In this document: positions 12,121 through 23,632 of the stretch, piece by piece
Layout: every line of letters begins with the position of its first letter
How positions within the stretch are numbered: position 1 is the stretch's first letter
NCBI RefSeq assembly: GCF_000005505.3
Contig: NC_016134.3
Span: forward strand, 13,250,624-13,314,623
Reading direction: 5' to 3'
Length of the DNA stretch: 64,000 nt
Source: Brachypodium distachyon
Lineage: Eukaryota > Streptophyta > Magnoliopsida > Poales > Poaceae
The notes under the pieces: model-generated
Told to the model about the DNA's origin: nothing
What the model saw: only the letters and a program-made list of their open reading frames with translations
Databases searched by the model: none
Program-made: the position numbers and the translations under genes

Positions 12121-12619
12121 GTGGGAAATGGAAAATAACTCTCGACGGTGAATGGCAGAGCAAAGACCTAGATGATATAAAGGTGCCGGCCCTAGAGAGG
12201 GTTGAGAGGGCCGAGGGGGCTCGAGTAGAGCTGCAAGTTTGTGACTCAATGGGTACCCTGAGGGTTACCATGTTGCACCTCTAGACTCGAGCAAATTGGG
12301 CAGAGAGAACATCGTACATGACCAAGCCATTGGTCCCGTGTGACTAGTGCTATTAACATGTGGGTTCAACGCTGGGCCAAGTAACAGTTCTCTACATGAC
12401 TAGAAAGAGAAATGCAGTCACTCGTACACATGGCTTTTGGGAATCAATCACAATGTTGTGATTAGATAACGAGAGCTCAGATGATCTCGGAATCCATTGT
12501 GAATTTTCCGTTAATTTACTGGACAACGCACATTTAATTAATTAATGAGATGAGATAGAACTTTTTTACCTCCGTTTTAAAGAAAACATCTATGCATCAA
12601 GACAAGAATTGGCTACTGT
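12121..12619. other. Interval without a recognised feature
   Basis: No conserved frame, transposon end or RNA gene is visible. Confidence 0.5.
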
Positions 12620-13329
12620 TAGGCTAGCTAGGGACATTGACTTGTGAGATGGATTCAAAAAAACTCGGTTTATCTTTGGAGCACTTCTTGTGAGCATAAG
12701 GCACGTATCTTCCTAGCGAAAGAGAAATTCAAGTACCGTGAGGCACGAATAACCTCTCGAAGGCGAAACGACTACTCGCCGACTAGCATATGCGCCAGCA
12801 TCTGTAACAAAAGTCTCATTTTTACGCCACAATCTTGCATGCTACCTGCTGCCTTCGGCTCAGTTTAGCATTTGTGAACTTATTTGATAATTTCGCGTGA
12901 GAAAATACACACAAAAGCAGGCAAAACATGGTTAGCCAAACGAAAAAATAGGTAAAATTTAATTGAAAAAGGTTGATTACTGTGACCCCCCTCAACACCA
13001 AATTAACTCACCCCACCTCCATAATATTACATTTTCTAAGGCAAGCTGAGTACCCGAATACGCGCTAACTAGCTCGATTATGCATGACTACACATGTTTG
13101 TACAAGCTGCTTTGGGAAAACTGAAAATTGATCATGTGGTTTTGGATTTGAAATCTATAGCATTAATTATGAGATATTTGAACTATTAAAACAATTGAAA
13201 TGGGGAGCGAAAACTTCGATCAATACACAATATATTCACATAGCACGTCGACTTGAGTTCTAACGTTGTAGTCCACTGTCCACACACACTTTGTGACATT
13301 AAGTTGCAACCGATCCATGTATGTTTACA
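12620..13329. repeat. Segmental repeat Q, copy 1
   Basis: Aligns with 31170-31900 through anchors such as TTTATCTTTGGAGCAC, CGAAACGACTACTC, CAAGCTGAG.ACC.GAAT and GCATTAATTATGAGATAT. It is directly followed by an S block in both places, so the two blocks were duplicated together. Confidence 0.75.
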
Positions 13330-13598
13330 TACGTAGGATTGATGCCCTGACAGCTGTCTCGGTCGGTAAATATACTCAACACTCACGTATATGCAGATAT
13401 TAATGACTAGAAATCGACCCATATATAAATGGAGCTAGGCCAGTTCAGTCAATGGACGCCATTGTCGACCAACAATTACTCAACGAGCTAACAACCATCG
13501 CGACCTGTCGGTCTTTAGTCTCGTTGCAAGGAAGATAACTAGCACGCGAGTTGTACCGTGTGAGATTCGGAGGCTTCGGGAATTTTTGCATTGACATG
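13330..13598. repeat. Segmental repeat S, copy 2 (left part)
   Basis: Same block as 7120-7640, continued after the CACTA element at 15185. Shared anchors are GACTAGAAATCGACCCATAT and TGGACGCCATTGTCGACCAAC. The CACTA element inserted at ATG (13596-13598). Confidence 0.75.
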
Positions 13599-15184
13599 CA
13601 CTACGGGAAAAACTTTCTTTGCCGGAGGCTTTTTTTCGGGCCTCTGGCAAAGTTCTTTGCCGGCAAAGAAAAATCCTCTGGCAAAGAAAACAAAAGGCCT
13701 CCGGCAAAGAAAAACCTCCGGCAAAGAAAAGTCTCCGGCAAAGAAGATAGCCACGTGGACTTGAACAGCACCAGCCTTTGCCCGCGGCTGGGCCTACGGC
13801 AAAGATATTTTTTCGTATTTTTCTTTTCTATCCCATTTCTCGCTTGTTTCAAATTATGATGTAAACCAGCACTTTTTGAGTGGAAATTATGATGTAAATC
13901 ATAATTTTTATTTAAAAATAATTATTTATCAATTTCTAGAGCCATTTAATAGGGAAAAATGAAAAAATACTAAACTTTGTAAAAAATTCACAATTTTTAG
14001 CATGGTACGACATTATAGGTATATAAGCCTTCCATAAAAAATTTAGATCAATACACAAAACTAAAATGGGTCAAACCTTATCAAATATGTGGACGCAAAA
14101 AAAAAATTGTCTTTGCCGGAGGCCGGAGGCTGGCCGTCGGGAAAGACCATTTGGCACGTCACCGATCCACGTGAGCGAACCATGGATTGTTGACTTGGCG
14201 TAATCCCGTCCGCACATCTTACCTCGTTTTTTTCCTCTCTCTTTTTCTTTCCCCACCCTGTTCTCTCTCCCTTATCCCTTCGTATCTCTCTCTTCACCAC
14301 CGCAGCTCCTCCACAAACTCCTCCTTCCCTCCCCTACAGGCTACAGCTCCTCCCCACGGCAGCTCCTCCACTCCCCGCGGTGGCACAGCCAGGCAGCGGC
14401 GAGGCCTGACTGCAGCGGCGGCTCCGGTCTGCCCCCTTCCCTCTCCCCTATTTCCTTAGCCTCGTGGTGGGGCTGCAGCAGCGGCGGGCGGCGCACGGGG
14501 CGGCAGCAGAGGCGAGCGGTGGCTGGCGACGGGCGGGCCAAGCAGCATCGATGAACAAGGCGGCGCGCGCGGCAAGCAGCTGCAGCGGCGGCGGGCTGCG
14601 GGCTTGGCGAGCGGATACGGCGCGCGCGGCGGGCTAGGCGAGGAGCAGAAGCAACGCGGGGCAGCAGGCGGGGAGCGGCTGCAGCGGCGCGCGGCGCGTG
14701 CGGGCGGCAGGCGGGAGCAGCAGCCAGCGGCACGTACGGGGCAGCAGACGGCGCGCCGCGAGCAGCGGCCAGCGGCGCTCCCTCCTCTATCCCCTCTTTG
14801 TGGCGGGGCGAGGCAGCGGCGGTGCAGGTCCGGCGGCGAACGGCGGGTAGCGCAGGGTAGGTTCGGCGGCGCCTGTGGGCGAGCAGCGGTCGCGACGGGG
14901 CAGCAGCAGGCGGGTGGATGCTGACTTTTTTTTTTTTGTTTTTACCGATCTTTGCCGGAGGCAGGCATTCGGCAAAGCAACTGGCCCCGTGGTTATTCCG
15001 TCTCTCTTCCGTCTATACGAAGTTTGCACTTTTGTTTGTCGGAGGCCAGAAAAAGGCCACGACAAAGGCTTTGCCGAAGGAAAAAAAAAGACCGCCGGCA
15101 AAGAGGCTTTACCGGTATGCGGTCCCGTGTCGGGAGCATTTGTGTCTTTGCTGGAGGCCGGCAAAGTGAGTTTTCCCGGCAGTG
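13599..15184. mobile_element. Non-autonomous CACTA (En/Spm) element 1
   Basis: The element starts CACTACGGGAAAA and ends TTTTCCCGGCAGTG, imperfect inverted termini, and is flanked by ATG on both sides (13596-13598 and 15185-15187), the 3-bp duplication expected of CACTA. Many sub-terminal copies of TTTGCCGGAGGC and its complement lie near both ends, where the transposase would bind. The 1586-bp interior is AT-rich on the left and GC-rich on the right (14340-14920), with no transposase. It belongs to the same family as the element at 52620. Confidence 0.93.
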
Positions 15185-15560
15185 ATGTGTGTTCCCGGCC
15201 GTTAGGCAGAGCCAGAGGCAACCATCGCGACCTGTCGGTCTTTAGTCTCGCTGCAAGGAAGATAACTAGCGCGCGAGTTGTACCGTGTGGGATTTGGAGG
15301 CTTCGGGAATTTTTGCGTTGACATGCGTGTTCCCGTTAGGCAGAGCCAGAGGCAACCATCCAGCTTGCGCCGAAAATATCAAACTGCCGCGGAATTTCCT
15401 TGTACGATTGGGCACCCATGAACCAGTGAGTTGGTTCTTAAGCAGTTCAAATAGAGCCAATGAACCACATGTAAGTGCAGACCAGCTCCCATGACACATG
15501 TTATTGCTTACTGGCCAGAGACCATGCCAAAAAGGAAACTTAAGGCTGCAGTGCAAAAAC
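15185..15560. repeat. Segmental repeat S, copy 2 (right part) with a 137-bp tandem duplication
   Basis: The roughly 105 bp just left of the CACTA element (13494-13598) recur at about 15221-15325, with a following CGTTAGGCAGAGCCAGAGGCA tract also doubled (about 15198 and 15335). The second copy is an uninterrupted version of the CACTA target. Confidence 0.8.
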
Positions 15561-16290
15561 AAATTGAGCTTTTCTACCGTATCCTAATAGTAGTATAGTA
15601 TAAATGTTATCCAGCCGTTGATTCACGGGCCTTTTTGATACTTTCTGTTGTTTTTTCCACATCTCGGCGGTATAAGGGTAATTTTACACAGTACATGGTT
15701 TGCAAATGCCCATCGGACCAAGGACCAGCAGTAACCCCGCCACGGCCGCCATGCTCACCCTCACGATGTGCTTCTCTGGGGCCGCCGCTTCTCTGCCATG
15801 TCTGGCCACAACAGCGCTTGCGTTTTCGACGGACGCCGCCGTGCGCGCTGTTACAATCGAGTTAGTTACTCTTGGCCCCTTTGGTATGTATTCAGCCGCA
15901 TGCTCTGGTCTGGCTGTTAGCTATACGCATAATGTCGATGGCCGCCGGCGACGTCCAACTCCTCACTGCGTATGTCTGAACGGGGCGGCAGAAGCCACAT
16001 AATTGCTTCTCTCCTTGTAGCGAAAGCGTGAAGGCATTCGAATTCTTAACCTTAGTTAATTTGCCAAATTGATTAATCCATGAGCCGTGGAGCCGTGAAG
16101 GTATTGGATGGTGCTCAGCTGCTTCTATTGCCTAACACAAATACCAATAACAAGTTCAGGTTGGACAGAGAAACTGCTGTGTTTAGGTAAGGCCTAGTAG
16201 TGTTCAGGAACGTGTGTGATGCTCCCCTCACATGTTTTCCCATCTCATTTTCAGAGTCATGGCTTTACCGGGAAAACAAAAATGGAATCA
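15561..16290. other. Interval without a recognised gene
   Basis: A 100-residue open frame at 15700-16002 is alanine- and threonine-rich and resembles nothing recognised; it is not called as a gene. No transposon end is seen. Confidence 0.45.
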
Positions 16291-17200
16291 AGAGCCTGCA
16301 TCCAGAGCGAGAATCTTAGAGCAAATATTGTGTAGTTTCGTCACGAACAGAGCCATGGATATCAGGATATGGTAACCTGTTATTACATCTTAGTTGTCCA
16401 TATATGCAACAACTATGCTTATTTTGCATGTAAAGAGAGCAAATCATGAGTACATATAGAATGCTACTATACCAGCATGTTATCAATCTGGATACAAACA
16501 CCTGCAGGTAGGCCAGTTTGGAGAAAAAACAAGCCAAACGAAGTTAATTAAGTTGGTTCACAATAAACTGTGCCAGCTCCATTTTCATGGCGCACAGTCA
16601 GCACGGTACGTGGACGCTCGCACCTCTTTCCTCAGTCCGTGTCTGGGCAATCTATTAGAACACCATTCGGGTCATAGGTGCCTGCAAGATCGGAAAAGGC
16701 AAATGAGAATGGCAATTCGCGTGTTATTTATCTCTTGCCTCCACATCTCCGTAGCATAACACATTTGAAAGGGATTAAAGATGTTTCACTTTGTGTACTA
16801 GCTAATCCATCTTTTATTTGATTGTACCTTTGCGCAACACTGTTGGTGTTTTATTTGCATCACATAGGATCTGCGCATCGGTGTTATCTCAAATCGTTTT
16901 GTAAACTCACACCAACTTTGCAGAGCCATACTTCGTGGAGGTTTGCATATGTCCGCTTTCAGATCGAACATTTTTTGGAGCATATGTTCAGTTTCGAACA
17001 TTTGGAAGGAGAGAAATGGATTTATCTTTGAGGCCAAAGTTCCTTGTTTGTCTAGATGGGTTGTCTCCTTGAATAGTGGTATTCAGCTCGTATCTATTGG
17101 GTTAGAATCAGGTTGGAAAGCCTCTCTTAGAGGTCTCCACGTCTTATTTTTTGAAGAACAGCTTTTGCGTCTCGGTGCTATGTGGTACAAGTATTGATCT
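16291..17200. repeat. Segmental repeat R, copy 1
   Basis: Aligns with 32860-33960 and, for its first 500 bp, with 36600-37170. Anchors are AGTCTTAGAGCAAATATTG-like sequence, CCAGTTTGGAGAAAAAACAA, CGCACCTCTTTCCTC.GTCCG and GGCAATTCGTGTG. The right end contains a LINE remnant shared with the second copy. Confidence 0.8.
16943..17197 (+). pseudogene. LINE ORF2 C-terminal remnant
   Basis: The frame contains SNIWKERNGFIFEAKVP and ends LLRLGAMWYKY before a stop. The pattern W/S-N-I-W-K-E-R-N-x-x-I-F is the conserved extreme C-terminus of plant LINE ORF2 and also occurs in the two larger LINEs here (near 6150 and 28540). A degraded copy lies at about 33840-33960, so the remnant predates the R duplication. 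No reverse-transcriptase domain remains. Confidence 0.6.
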
Positions 17201-18199
17201 CCGCCGAGAAAGCAACAATACATGCATGGGGATTTGAGAGAAACAAGTCATTATTCTCTTCGGAACAAGGCAAAAGCAGAGTATCAAGGTTTTTTAGAGT
17301 CCGACATAATAAATGGTCCAGGACTTAACGGTCATAATTGCATTTTGTTGCATGTATTCATTAAGCTTCAATTTCCTGATTTGTAATAAATGATGTAATA
17401 AATTTAGGTTGCATGCATGTAGTACTCAGTAAGCTTCAATTTCTTTTCTTTTTTGTATTTTGTACATTAAAAGGAGAGTGGATCCAGTACCTCTCATGAC
17501 TCATGATGTAATAAATAAGGTGCATGGAAACGACTCGTACCAAATAGGACAAAGATAATCAGCCACACACACACACGGAATTTATCACTCCATAAAGGGT
17601 TAGTCAAATATTACTATCTGTCAGTGTTGGCTGAATATGCACATGAGAAGACATGTGCATGTCGGCATGTAAATCATATATAAATATGGTTCAAGTAATG
17701 CATATTTTTCTTATCCTGTAGTATGCTCTCAGTTTGGTATATCCTCCAAAGAAACCTGAAATCGTTGATGCATAAATACACGTGTTATAAGCTTGGGATG
17801 CAACGGGAATTCGTGAGGAATCTTATGAGCACACAAAGGCTCTGTCAAGACGGGTTTCATAATTAATTGTTGGTATGCAGGCTAGGTTGTAATTGCTCTA
17901 GCATGTAAAAGCTGCATTTAAAGCGGAAGGGGAAGACAATATGCTGAGAAGGAACTGGGGACTGCTACGAAACATGGGGACTGTTACTATGGCCTATTGA
18001 CTAGTACTCGTCCAAGATGCCTGCCAGTCGAAATGTTCATATAGCTGGCCTAGCTACCTTGGGCTTGCCTATGTGGAAGTTGTGTAACCGAACCATGCAT
18101 GTTTTCACAAGCTTATAAAATTCCCAGCTAAGAGCGTGTTCCTTTATGGCGTACGGGCCAGGTTTATAATCTGGAGCTGATGGCGACATCTTGAAGGCT
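17201..18199. other. Interval without a recognised feature
   Basis: AT-rich; no conserved frame or transposon end. An imperfect repeat around CAGTAAGCTTCAATTTC / TAAGCTTCAATTTCCTG (17362 and 17430) is the only structure noted. Confidence 0.5.
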
Positions 18200-18900
18200 A
18201 GTGCAGAGAAGAACAAGCGAGGCACTGTCGCGTCATGTTTAGCCGGTGGTGACTGATGTGCAGATGATTGAGGGAGCTCCAAATTAATGATGCAGTTGAT
18301 TCGCAGGGGAGGAAGAAGCTAGACAATGTTTGATTGCTCTTATGCGCTCATGCAAGTTGATTGAAACTGCCTTTACTTGCTGCTTGTGCACTTCGGCGGT
18401 CCTGAAAGCGTTCTCTAGGTGGCAAGTATGTGTTGAACTGTTCGTTTTCCTAATTTTAGCTCCTTGTGAGGTTGCTCCGTTAATTATTTGATGGTGGAAC
18501 TAGGCCATTTTAGTCGCATGGAAATAAATGTAGCACCTGCTGCAACAACAACATATATACAATACACAATTGCTCTACGTGATTCGTAATCAAATGAAAC
18601 GATTACAGTTCGAGCATATGCATGCTAATCACCAACCATGGATTTCAGTACATCAAAATGAAACTGGAGGGCCATGTGTAAGTGTTCATATTATTCAGTC
18701 AATGCTGGCCAGGAAGTTACATGTATATATACTTGCTAAATTAAAATTTCATTTCTTGCTCTCTCATTTGCTCTTTGCTCTGGTATGCCATTATTGAACT
18801 GATGCAATTTTCTACACGGAAGTTTCTAAAATTCCAGTTTTCCTTTCGGGTTATATGTCTATATGCAGACAGAGCAGTAGAGCACTCGCCGGAAACAGAG
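18200..18900. repeat. Segmental repeat P, copy 1
   Basis: Aligns with 27960-28305 and then 30760-31070, the two halves being separated there by a LINE. Anchors are GACTGATGTGCAGATGATTG, GTGGAACTAGGCCATTTT and AATCAAATGAAACGATTAC. This copy is the empty site for that LINE. Confidence 0.8.
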
Positions 18901-19224
18901 CAGAGACGAGCTAGAACCATGGGCAGATGGGCTTGAGGTGGGTCTAGCTGTTGATGACCGTGGTATTGTTATCATGCCTGACCATCCGAGTCACCTCTAT
19001 GTTCATTGTCTCAATCGGTGCTCCATTTCGATTGTTGGGACAGACAAGTACGATAGAGTACGTAGCTCAGGAAGGGGAGGTCACTGGAGAGACTTTGTAT
19101 ACTCTTAAATTGCCAATTGTCCAAACAAAAAGTGAAGTGAAATTTCTATTTTCTAACATTGCGATGGGTTGGTACGTACGTAGAATATTTACTACTTGTG
19201 CCTGCCACGACTTATGCGAGTATA
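18901..19224. repeat. Repeat family W, copy 2 (left part)
   Basis: From about 19080 it matches 11650-11740 (GTGAAGTGAAATT, AGAATATTTA.T.CTTG). It is interrupted by CACTA element 2 and resumes at 20468. The portion before 19080 shows nothing recognisable. Confidence 0.55.
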
Positions 19225-20467
19225 CACTACTACAAAACACAACATAAGTGACGAGTCATTAGTGACGGGTCTTTTCCGATCGTCACTGATGAACCTCATC
19301 AGTCCCGGGCCTTTCCCGCCCGCCACTGATGACCCCTCATCAGTGACGGGCGCACAAAACTTGCAATGATCCAATGCATGACGCCCGTTACTAATGATTC
19401 AATGCGAAAACTTGCAAAAATCACCACAACATACATCAGTGGCGGGCACAGAGATAAGGCCCGCCACTGATGTCCCCAGTAATGCTGGGCCGAAAAGCCA
19501 ATTTAAGGCTCAGTCCAATTCCAGTCCTAGGGTTTGGAGGGACCCTATAAAAATCCCTACGCTAGCGAACTCCCTCCCCAGCCGCCGCACATCTCTCCCT
19601 CCTCACCCCCGATTCTTTTTCCCTCCCTCCTCCTCCCTCCTTCCTGCCCCCCGATCCTTCCTCCTCCCCGATCTGCCTCCCTCCTCCTCGATCTGCCTCC
19701 CTCCTCCCCGATCTCCTCCTCGATCTGCCCCCGCCCCTCTCGCTTCCTCCACAGCAGCGCCGCCCCTCTCCCTTCCTCCGTCTCGCACGGCGCCAGGAGA
19801 AGCAACAGCCATGGAGCCCCCGGATCTTGAGTATCTCCATCTCTCTCTTTCTCCCCGTCTCTGATTTCTCTCACTCTTGAGTTTTCTCTCTCTTTTTGCA
19901 GCCATGGAGCGCCGTCGTCCCCTTCGCTGCCGCCAGGAGGTGAGGAGGCCGCCGCCGCTTGGGGACGAGGAAGCCGCCGCGCGCCCACGAGCCCGCCTGC
20001 CTCCGGATCTGCCTCCATCAACCTCGATTTGTATTCTTCCCCTCTCTTGCTTCTCTCCCTCTCTCTTCCTCTCTCGGTTCATTCTAAATCCCCCCCCCCC
20101 CCCCCGCTCTCTAAGATTTCTTTGTGGCTAGCTCGGGAAGCAATTTTGGCAAGGAAGTTGATCTGTGAATTTGTGTGTATGCATATAATTTGTGTGTATG
20201 TATAGAATTTGTGTGAATAATTGTGTCATTTGATTTGTGATCCTGTGAATTCGCGGGACTGGGGCCTGCTTTTTTTTTAATTCTCGAAATCACTATCAGT
20301 GTCGGTCGGGGAATGGTGACCGCCACTGATGTTGTTGATATCAGTAACGGCTGTTGAACCCGCTACTGATGTGGGTGCTCATCCCAGACATCAAGTCAGT
20401 GGCAGGCGCGCCGCCCGCCCCTGATGTCGTTTTTAGCCCGTTACTGATGTGCCATTCCGTAGTAGTG
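19225..20467. mobile_element. Non-autonomous CACTA element 2
   Basis: Starts CACTACTACAAAACAC and ends CCGTAGTAGTG; flanked by ATA on both sides (19222-19224 and 20468-20470). Sub-terminal repeats of the type CATCAGTGACGGG / CAGTGGCGGGC crowd both ends. The interior is CT-rich (19560-19900) with a possible exon-intron junction (TTTTTGCAG followed by CCATGG at 19900), then a C15 run near 20091, but no transposase domain. Family differs from elements 1 and 4 and is close to element 3. Confidence 0.93.
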
Positions 20468-20655
20468 ATAGTATCGGCATTAACAGAGACAACCATGGGC
20501 ATACTTGGATCTTGATATGTACCATGGTCATCTGTAGATACGCCTGTTGGTTTCAACTAATATAAAGGAGGGTGACGAATGTAGAAGCTAGAGTTTCATA
20601 GATCAGGAGAGACAGAGGAAGCATCAAGGTTTTCTACTGCTGCTGCTACTGCTGC

Positions 20656-20692
<37 letters not shown>

Positions 20693-20850
20693 GAAAACGA
20701 TTCGAGTACACACAACTGGTCAACCGGATCGACATATCCTTGCCTATTGGAGTACATACACACGAGATGATTGACATGGAGTTTCATGCTCTCTGCATGC
20801 GTGAGATTGGAAGGCGTCAGGAACGTAATCTTGATATACCCTGCTAGGGA
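20468..20850. repeat. Repeat W, copy 2 (right part), with a trinucleotide microsatellite
   Basis: Continues the W match (AAAC.ATTCGA.TACACACA, GATTGGAAGGCGTCAGGAAC). A CTG/TTG trinucleotide run spans about 20632-20693, mostly GTT. Confidence 0.75.
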
Positions 20851-21499
20851 AATGGAAAATAACTTGCGACAGCACTCGGTAGAACAAATATGTCAAGGCA
20901 AATTGCCGTTGGGCCTTGATTGGGCTGGGAGGTTCAGAGGGGGTTCTCCGGTTCTAGGTAGTACGGCAACTTGAGTTAAGGTTAGTTATCTAAACAGACC
21001 TTGTTAACGATGACCCAGCAGAGTTGCGTTGCTATTAGATTTGTGTGATTTTTCCAGGGTGAAGTATAAGAGGCGTTATATTCAATAGGTCCTCCCACCC
21101 CAAAGTCATCGGGTTCATAGGGTGGGACGACTTAAGTCAGAAGTGGAAGTATAATTGGTCAAACGCAACAGATATATTGCAATATGTATAAAAATATTTC
21201 TCGGAATGAAAGGATGTATGAATATACCGGTAATCATATGGTTCAACTGGCATTTATAGATGAACTATGTCGTACCATTCCTTGCAGATGCAAGCCTGCT
21301 CTACAGAGAACAAGATGGAATGGTGATCTAGAGCGCGCTCACTGGCACGTGGTTGGACGTGCTCGACCTGCACATTGGTTGGGGTTGCAAATGGTATTTC
21401 TGAACCGTGATGTTTTGTAAGCCGGGGTTAATTGGGAAAATTCAACATCGGATCTGTGTATCCAGGAACCAAATAATATCAGTTCCAAATTCTTGATCC
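20851..21499. other. Interval without a recognised gene
   Basis: A 78-codon frame at 21184-21420 has no recognisable domain and may be the upstream edge of the LINE remnant that follows. Confidence 0.45.
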
Positions 21500-22042
21500 A
21501 TCAGACTCATTGCGTTGGTGTTCGAGATTCACCGCCTTGTACGAATCGAATAAGATGTTTCCGGCTTGACATGGCCTTGTACCACCGCCATTTTGTATTT
21601 CTAATATGTTTGGGCAGTGACTTAGGGGTGTTGAGAAATTTTTTGCCTCGCTCATCCTTGTAGGGGTTTGTGCGATATGTTGGTCTATATGGAATTGCAG
21701 AAATGATTTGGTTTTTCATAACAAGAGAGTGACTAACTTCTTGCAGGTCGTTCTTCAGGCGTCCCATTGGCTCCGTATGTGGTTCCTACTTCTTCGGACG
21801 GAGGCTCAGGAATGTATGGAATCTGGGTGCAACCGTTTGGAGACGGTAGCGCGAGAGTTATTCAGCCGGTTTGGATGGCGCGTAGGTCTTAGACTGGTAG
21901 GATTTTGATATTTTCCTTTCACTCTATGCAATATTCCTTTTGTAACCGGCAACTTGTACTTTGGATGATTTTAATAATCTATGGCTGTGTGCATCGATCG
22001 ATGCAGAGGCCGGGGGTTTTGCTCCTTTTCGAAAAAAAAAAA
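21500..22042 (+). mobile_element. LINE 3' end remnant
   Basis: The frame near 21810-21908 reads ESGCNRLETVARELFSRFGW, the usual extreme C-terminus of one plant LINE lineage. A 3' UTR ends in an A run at 22032-22042 after CCTTTTCG. The upstream frame is broken by several stops. Only the C-terminal end of ORF2 survives. Confidence 0.7.
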
Positions 22043-22984
22043 GGCTTTTATTGGATTCATGCACAAGGAGCCGCAAAAGATTCATAATAAGTGCCTTGAA
22101 CTTTCTATAACTTAAATCTAATACACTTATGTACCGGAGGTAGTAAAAAAAATGCAGAAATGTTTGTTTGCCTAGGCCCAACCAAAACAGGCCAATGACA
22201 TGTTCCAGCTTCTCATCCTAATGGATAGCTCCGGACCTATCTGCCCTAAGCTGAGGCCTATTCTAGCAACCCTCCGCTAACAATTAGTATCTTTGCCGCC
22301 TCTCGCTTATCTCTCTCTCTCCTCCTGCTCCTACTCCTCGGGATCGAGGACAAGTATCTCACCTCTGAGGGTGCATCCACAGTGCGTGGGAGGAGCTGCT
22401 AATGCGTGATGACGACGGACAGACCGCAGGAGTGTTTCCTATGCGCCAGCGATGAGCGCTTTCTTTTTTGGGCTTGTTCGGGATCAACGAATTGGGTACG
22501 ACTCCAAGCCGATTTGTAGCTGGATCCAGAACCGGTGTAGATCAATCGATCAGGATCCGGGTCCGGAACTGGTTTCAGCGAATCCGGTAAAGCATTGGTT
22601 CATCCAAACAACTCCCGATGTCTCCTAGCCCTAGCTATATTGTGTCCGATTTGAAGAAGAAGAAACGCTACAGAAGGTCATCGTCCTAGCTGTGAAACAG
22701 AAATCTTCACTAGGTGAATCATGTGCTTCTTCCGTGCTCCTTCGTGCCCTTGTCATGCGCTTTTATACTTTCGTATATTTTTATAGGTAATGTGTGTGCG
22801 GCTATGCGCACGCCTGGTTCATGAATACAGTTTATTTTTTTCGGATTTGCTTGGGCGCAGTCGCCTGAGAAATTCGTTTTCTCAGTCGATGTCATGGACC
22901 ATCGGATCATGTGCTGAGATTCGTGCTGAAATTTTTATGAATGCTAAACTCAGCTAAATAAAGGAAACAACCGAGAGCAGACAA
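22043..22984. other. Interval without a recognised gene
   Basis: No gene is seen. An imperfect palindrome around 22860-22890 (CGCCTGAGAAA..TTTTCTCAGTCG) resembles a tract at about 23930-23960, suggesting an old repeat whose ends could not be set. Confidence 0.45.
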
Positions 22985-23065
22985 TATAAGCTTGCTGGCT
23001 CAGTGGCTGGCGTTCCTGTCCACGTCCCCAGGTTGTGGGTTCGAGTGCCCCCGACCTGTAACTTG
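22985..23065 (+). mobile_element. tRNA-derived SINE
   Basis: A pol III A box TGGCTCAGTGG (22996-23006) fits TRGYNNARNGG exactly. A B box GGTTCGAGTGC (23038-23048) has one mismatch to GGTTCGANTCC. They are 31 bp apart and are followed by a long T-rich tract. The sequence does not fold into a full tRNA cloverleaf with an anticodon, so a SINE is favoured over a tRNA gene. Confidence 0.6.
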
Positions 23066-23117
23066 TTTTTTTCATTTTTTCTTCTTTTGATTTGTTTTTT
23101 ATTTTAACTTTTGTTAT

Positions 23118-23305
23118 TTCCGTAGATTTCCTTTGCGTTATGTCTATTTTTTTTGCTATACATCTCTAAGTGCACACTTTGAGTTTCACTATTTCACAAA
23201 CTGTATATTTTCCGTAGACTTTCCTTTGCGTTATGTCTTTTTTTTTCTATACATCTCTAAGTGCACACTTTGAGTTTCACTATTTCACAAACTGTATATT
23301 TTGCC
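23118..23305. repeat. Tandem duplication of about 95 bp
   Basis: Two nearly identical units share TCCTTTGCGTTATGTCT, CATCTCTAAGTGCACACTTT and TTTCACAAACTGTATATTTT. Non-coding. Confidence 0.85.
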
Positions 23306-23367
23306 TATACGTGAAATAGCAATACTAATTTTCACGTTTATTTTATTTTCTTGTGTCCTAATTTGTT

Positions 23368-23632
23368 AGAATCGCGCGTAAATTTTCATCCGTAATATTT
23401 TAGAATCACGCCTAAACTTTCACCTGCAATTTTTAAAATGGCGCATAAACTTTCCTCTGCAATTTCTATAATTACGCATAAAGTTTCACCTGCTATTTTT
23501 AGAACTGCGCATAACTTTCACCTGCAACTTTTAGAATCGCGCACAAAATTTCACCTGCAATTTTTAGAAACCGCGCACAAAATTTCACCTACAATTTTAA
23601 AACCGCGCATAAATTTTTACCTGCAATTTTTA
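23368..23632. repeat. 33-bp minisatellite, eight units
   Basis: Unit starts lie at 23368, 23402, 23435, 23468, 23501, 23533, 23566 and 23599. The approximate unit is AGAATCGCGCATAAA plus a TTTCACCTGCAATTTTT tail. Because the period is 33 bp it can be read as an 11-residue protein repeat in an open frame from 23438, but units of 32 and 34 bp break the frame. There are no spacers, so this is not a CRISPR array. Confidence 0.92.

Noticed and set aside
14341..14924. Arginine/alanine-rich frames on both strands within CACTA 1
   Set aside because: They come from GC-rich repetitive sequence; no frame has a domain, and stops are rare only because of base composition.
15700..16002. 100-codon frame as a small host gene
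   Set aside because: Biased Ala/Thr composition, no recognisable domain, no convincing promoter or conservation in the duplicated blocks.
19557..20131. Proline- or glycine-rich frames in CACTA 2
   Set aside because: CT-rich leader sequence of a deleted transposase gene, not a separate protein gene.
22996..23048. tRNA gene
   Set aside because: Only the A and B boxes fit; no acceptor stem or anticodon loop can be drawn, so a SINE is more likely.
23368..23632. CRISPR-like array
   Set aside because: Eukaryotic context and direct head-to-tail units with no unique spacers: a minisatellite.
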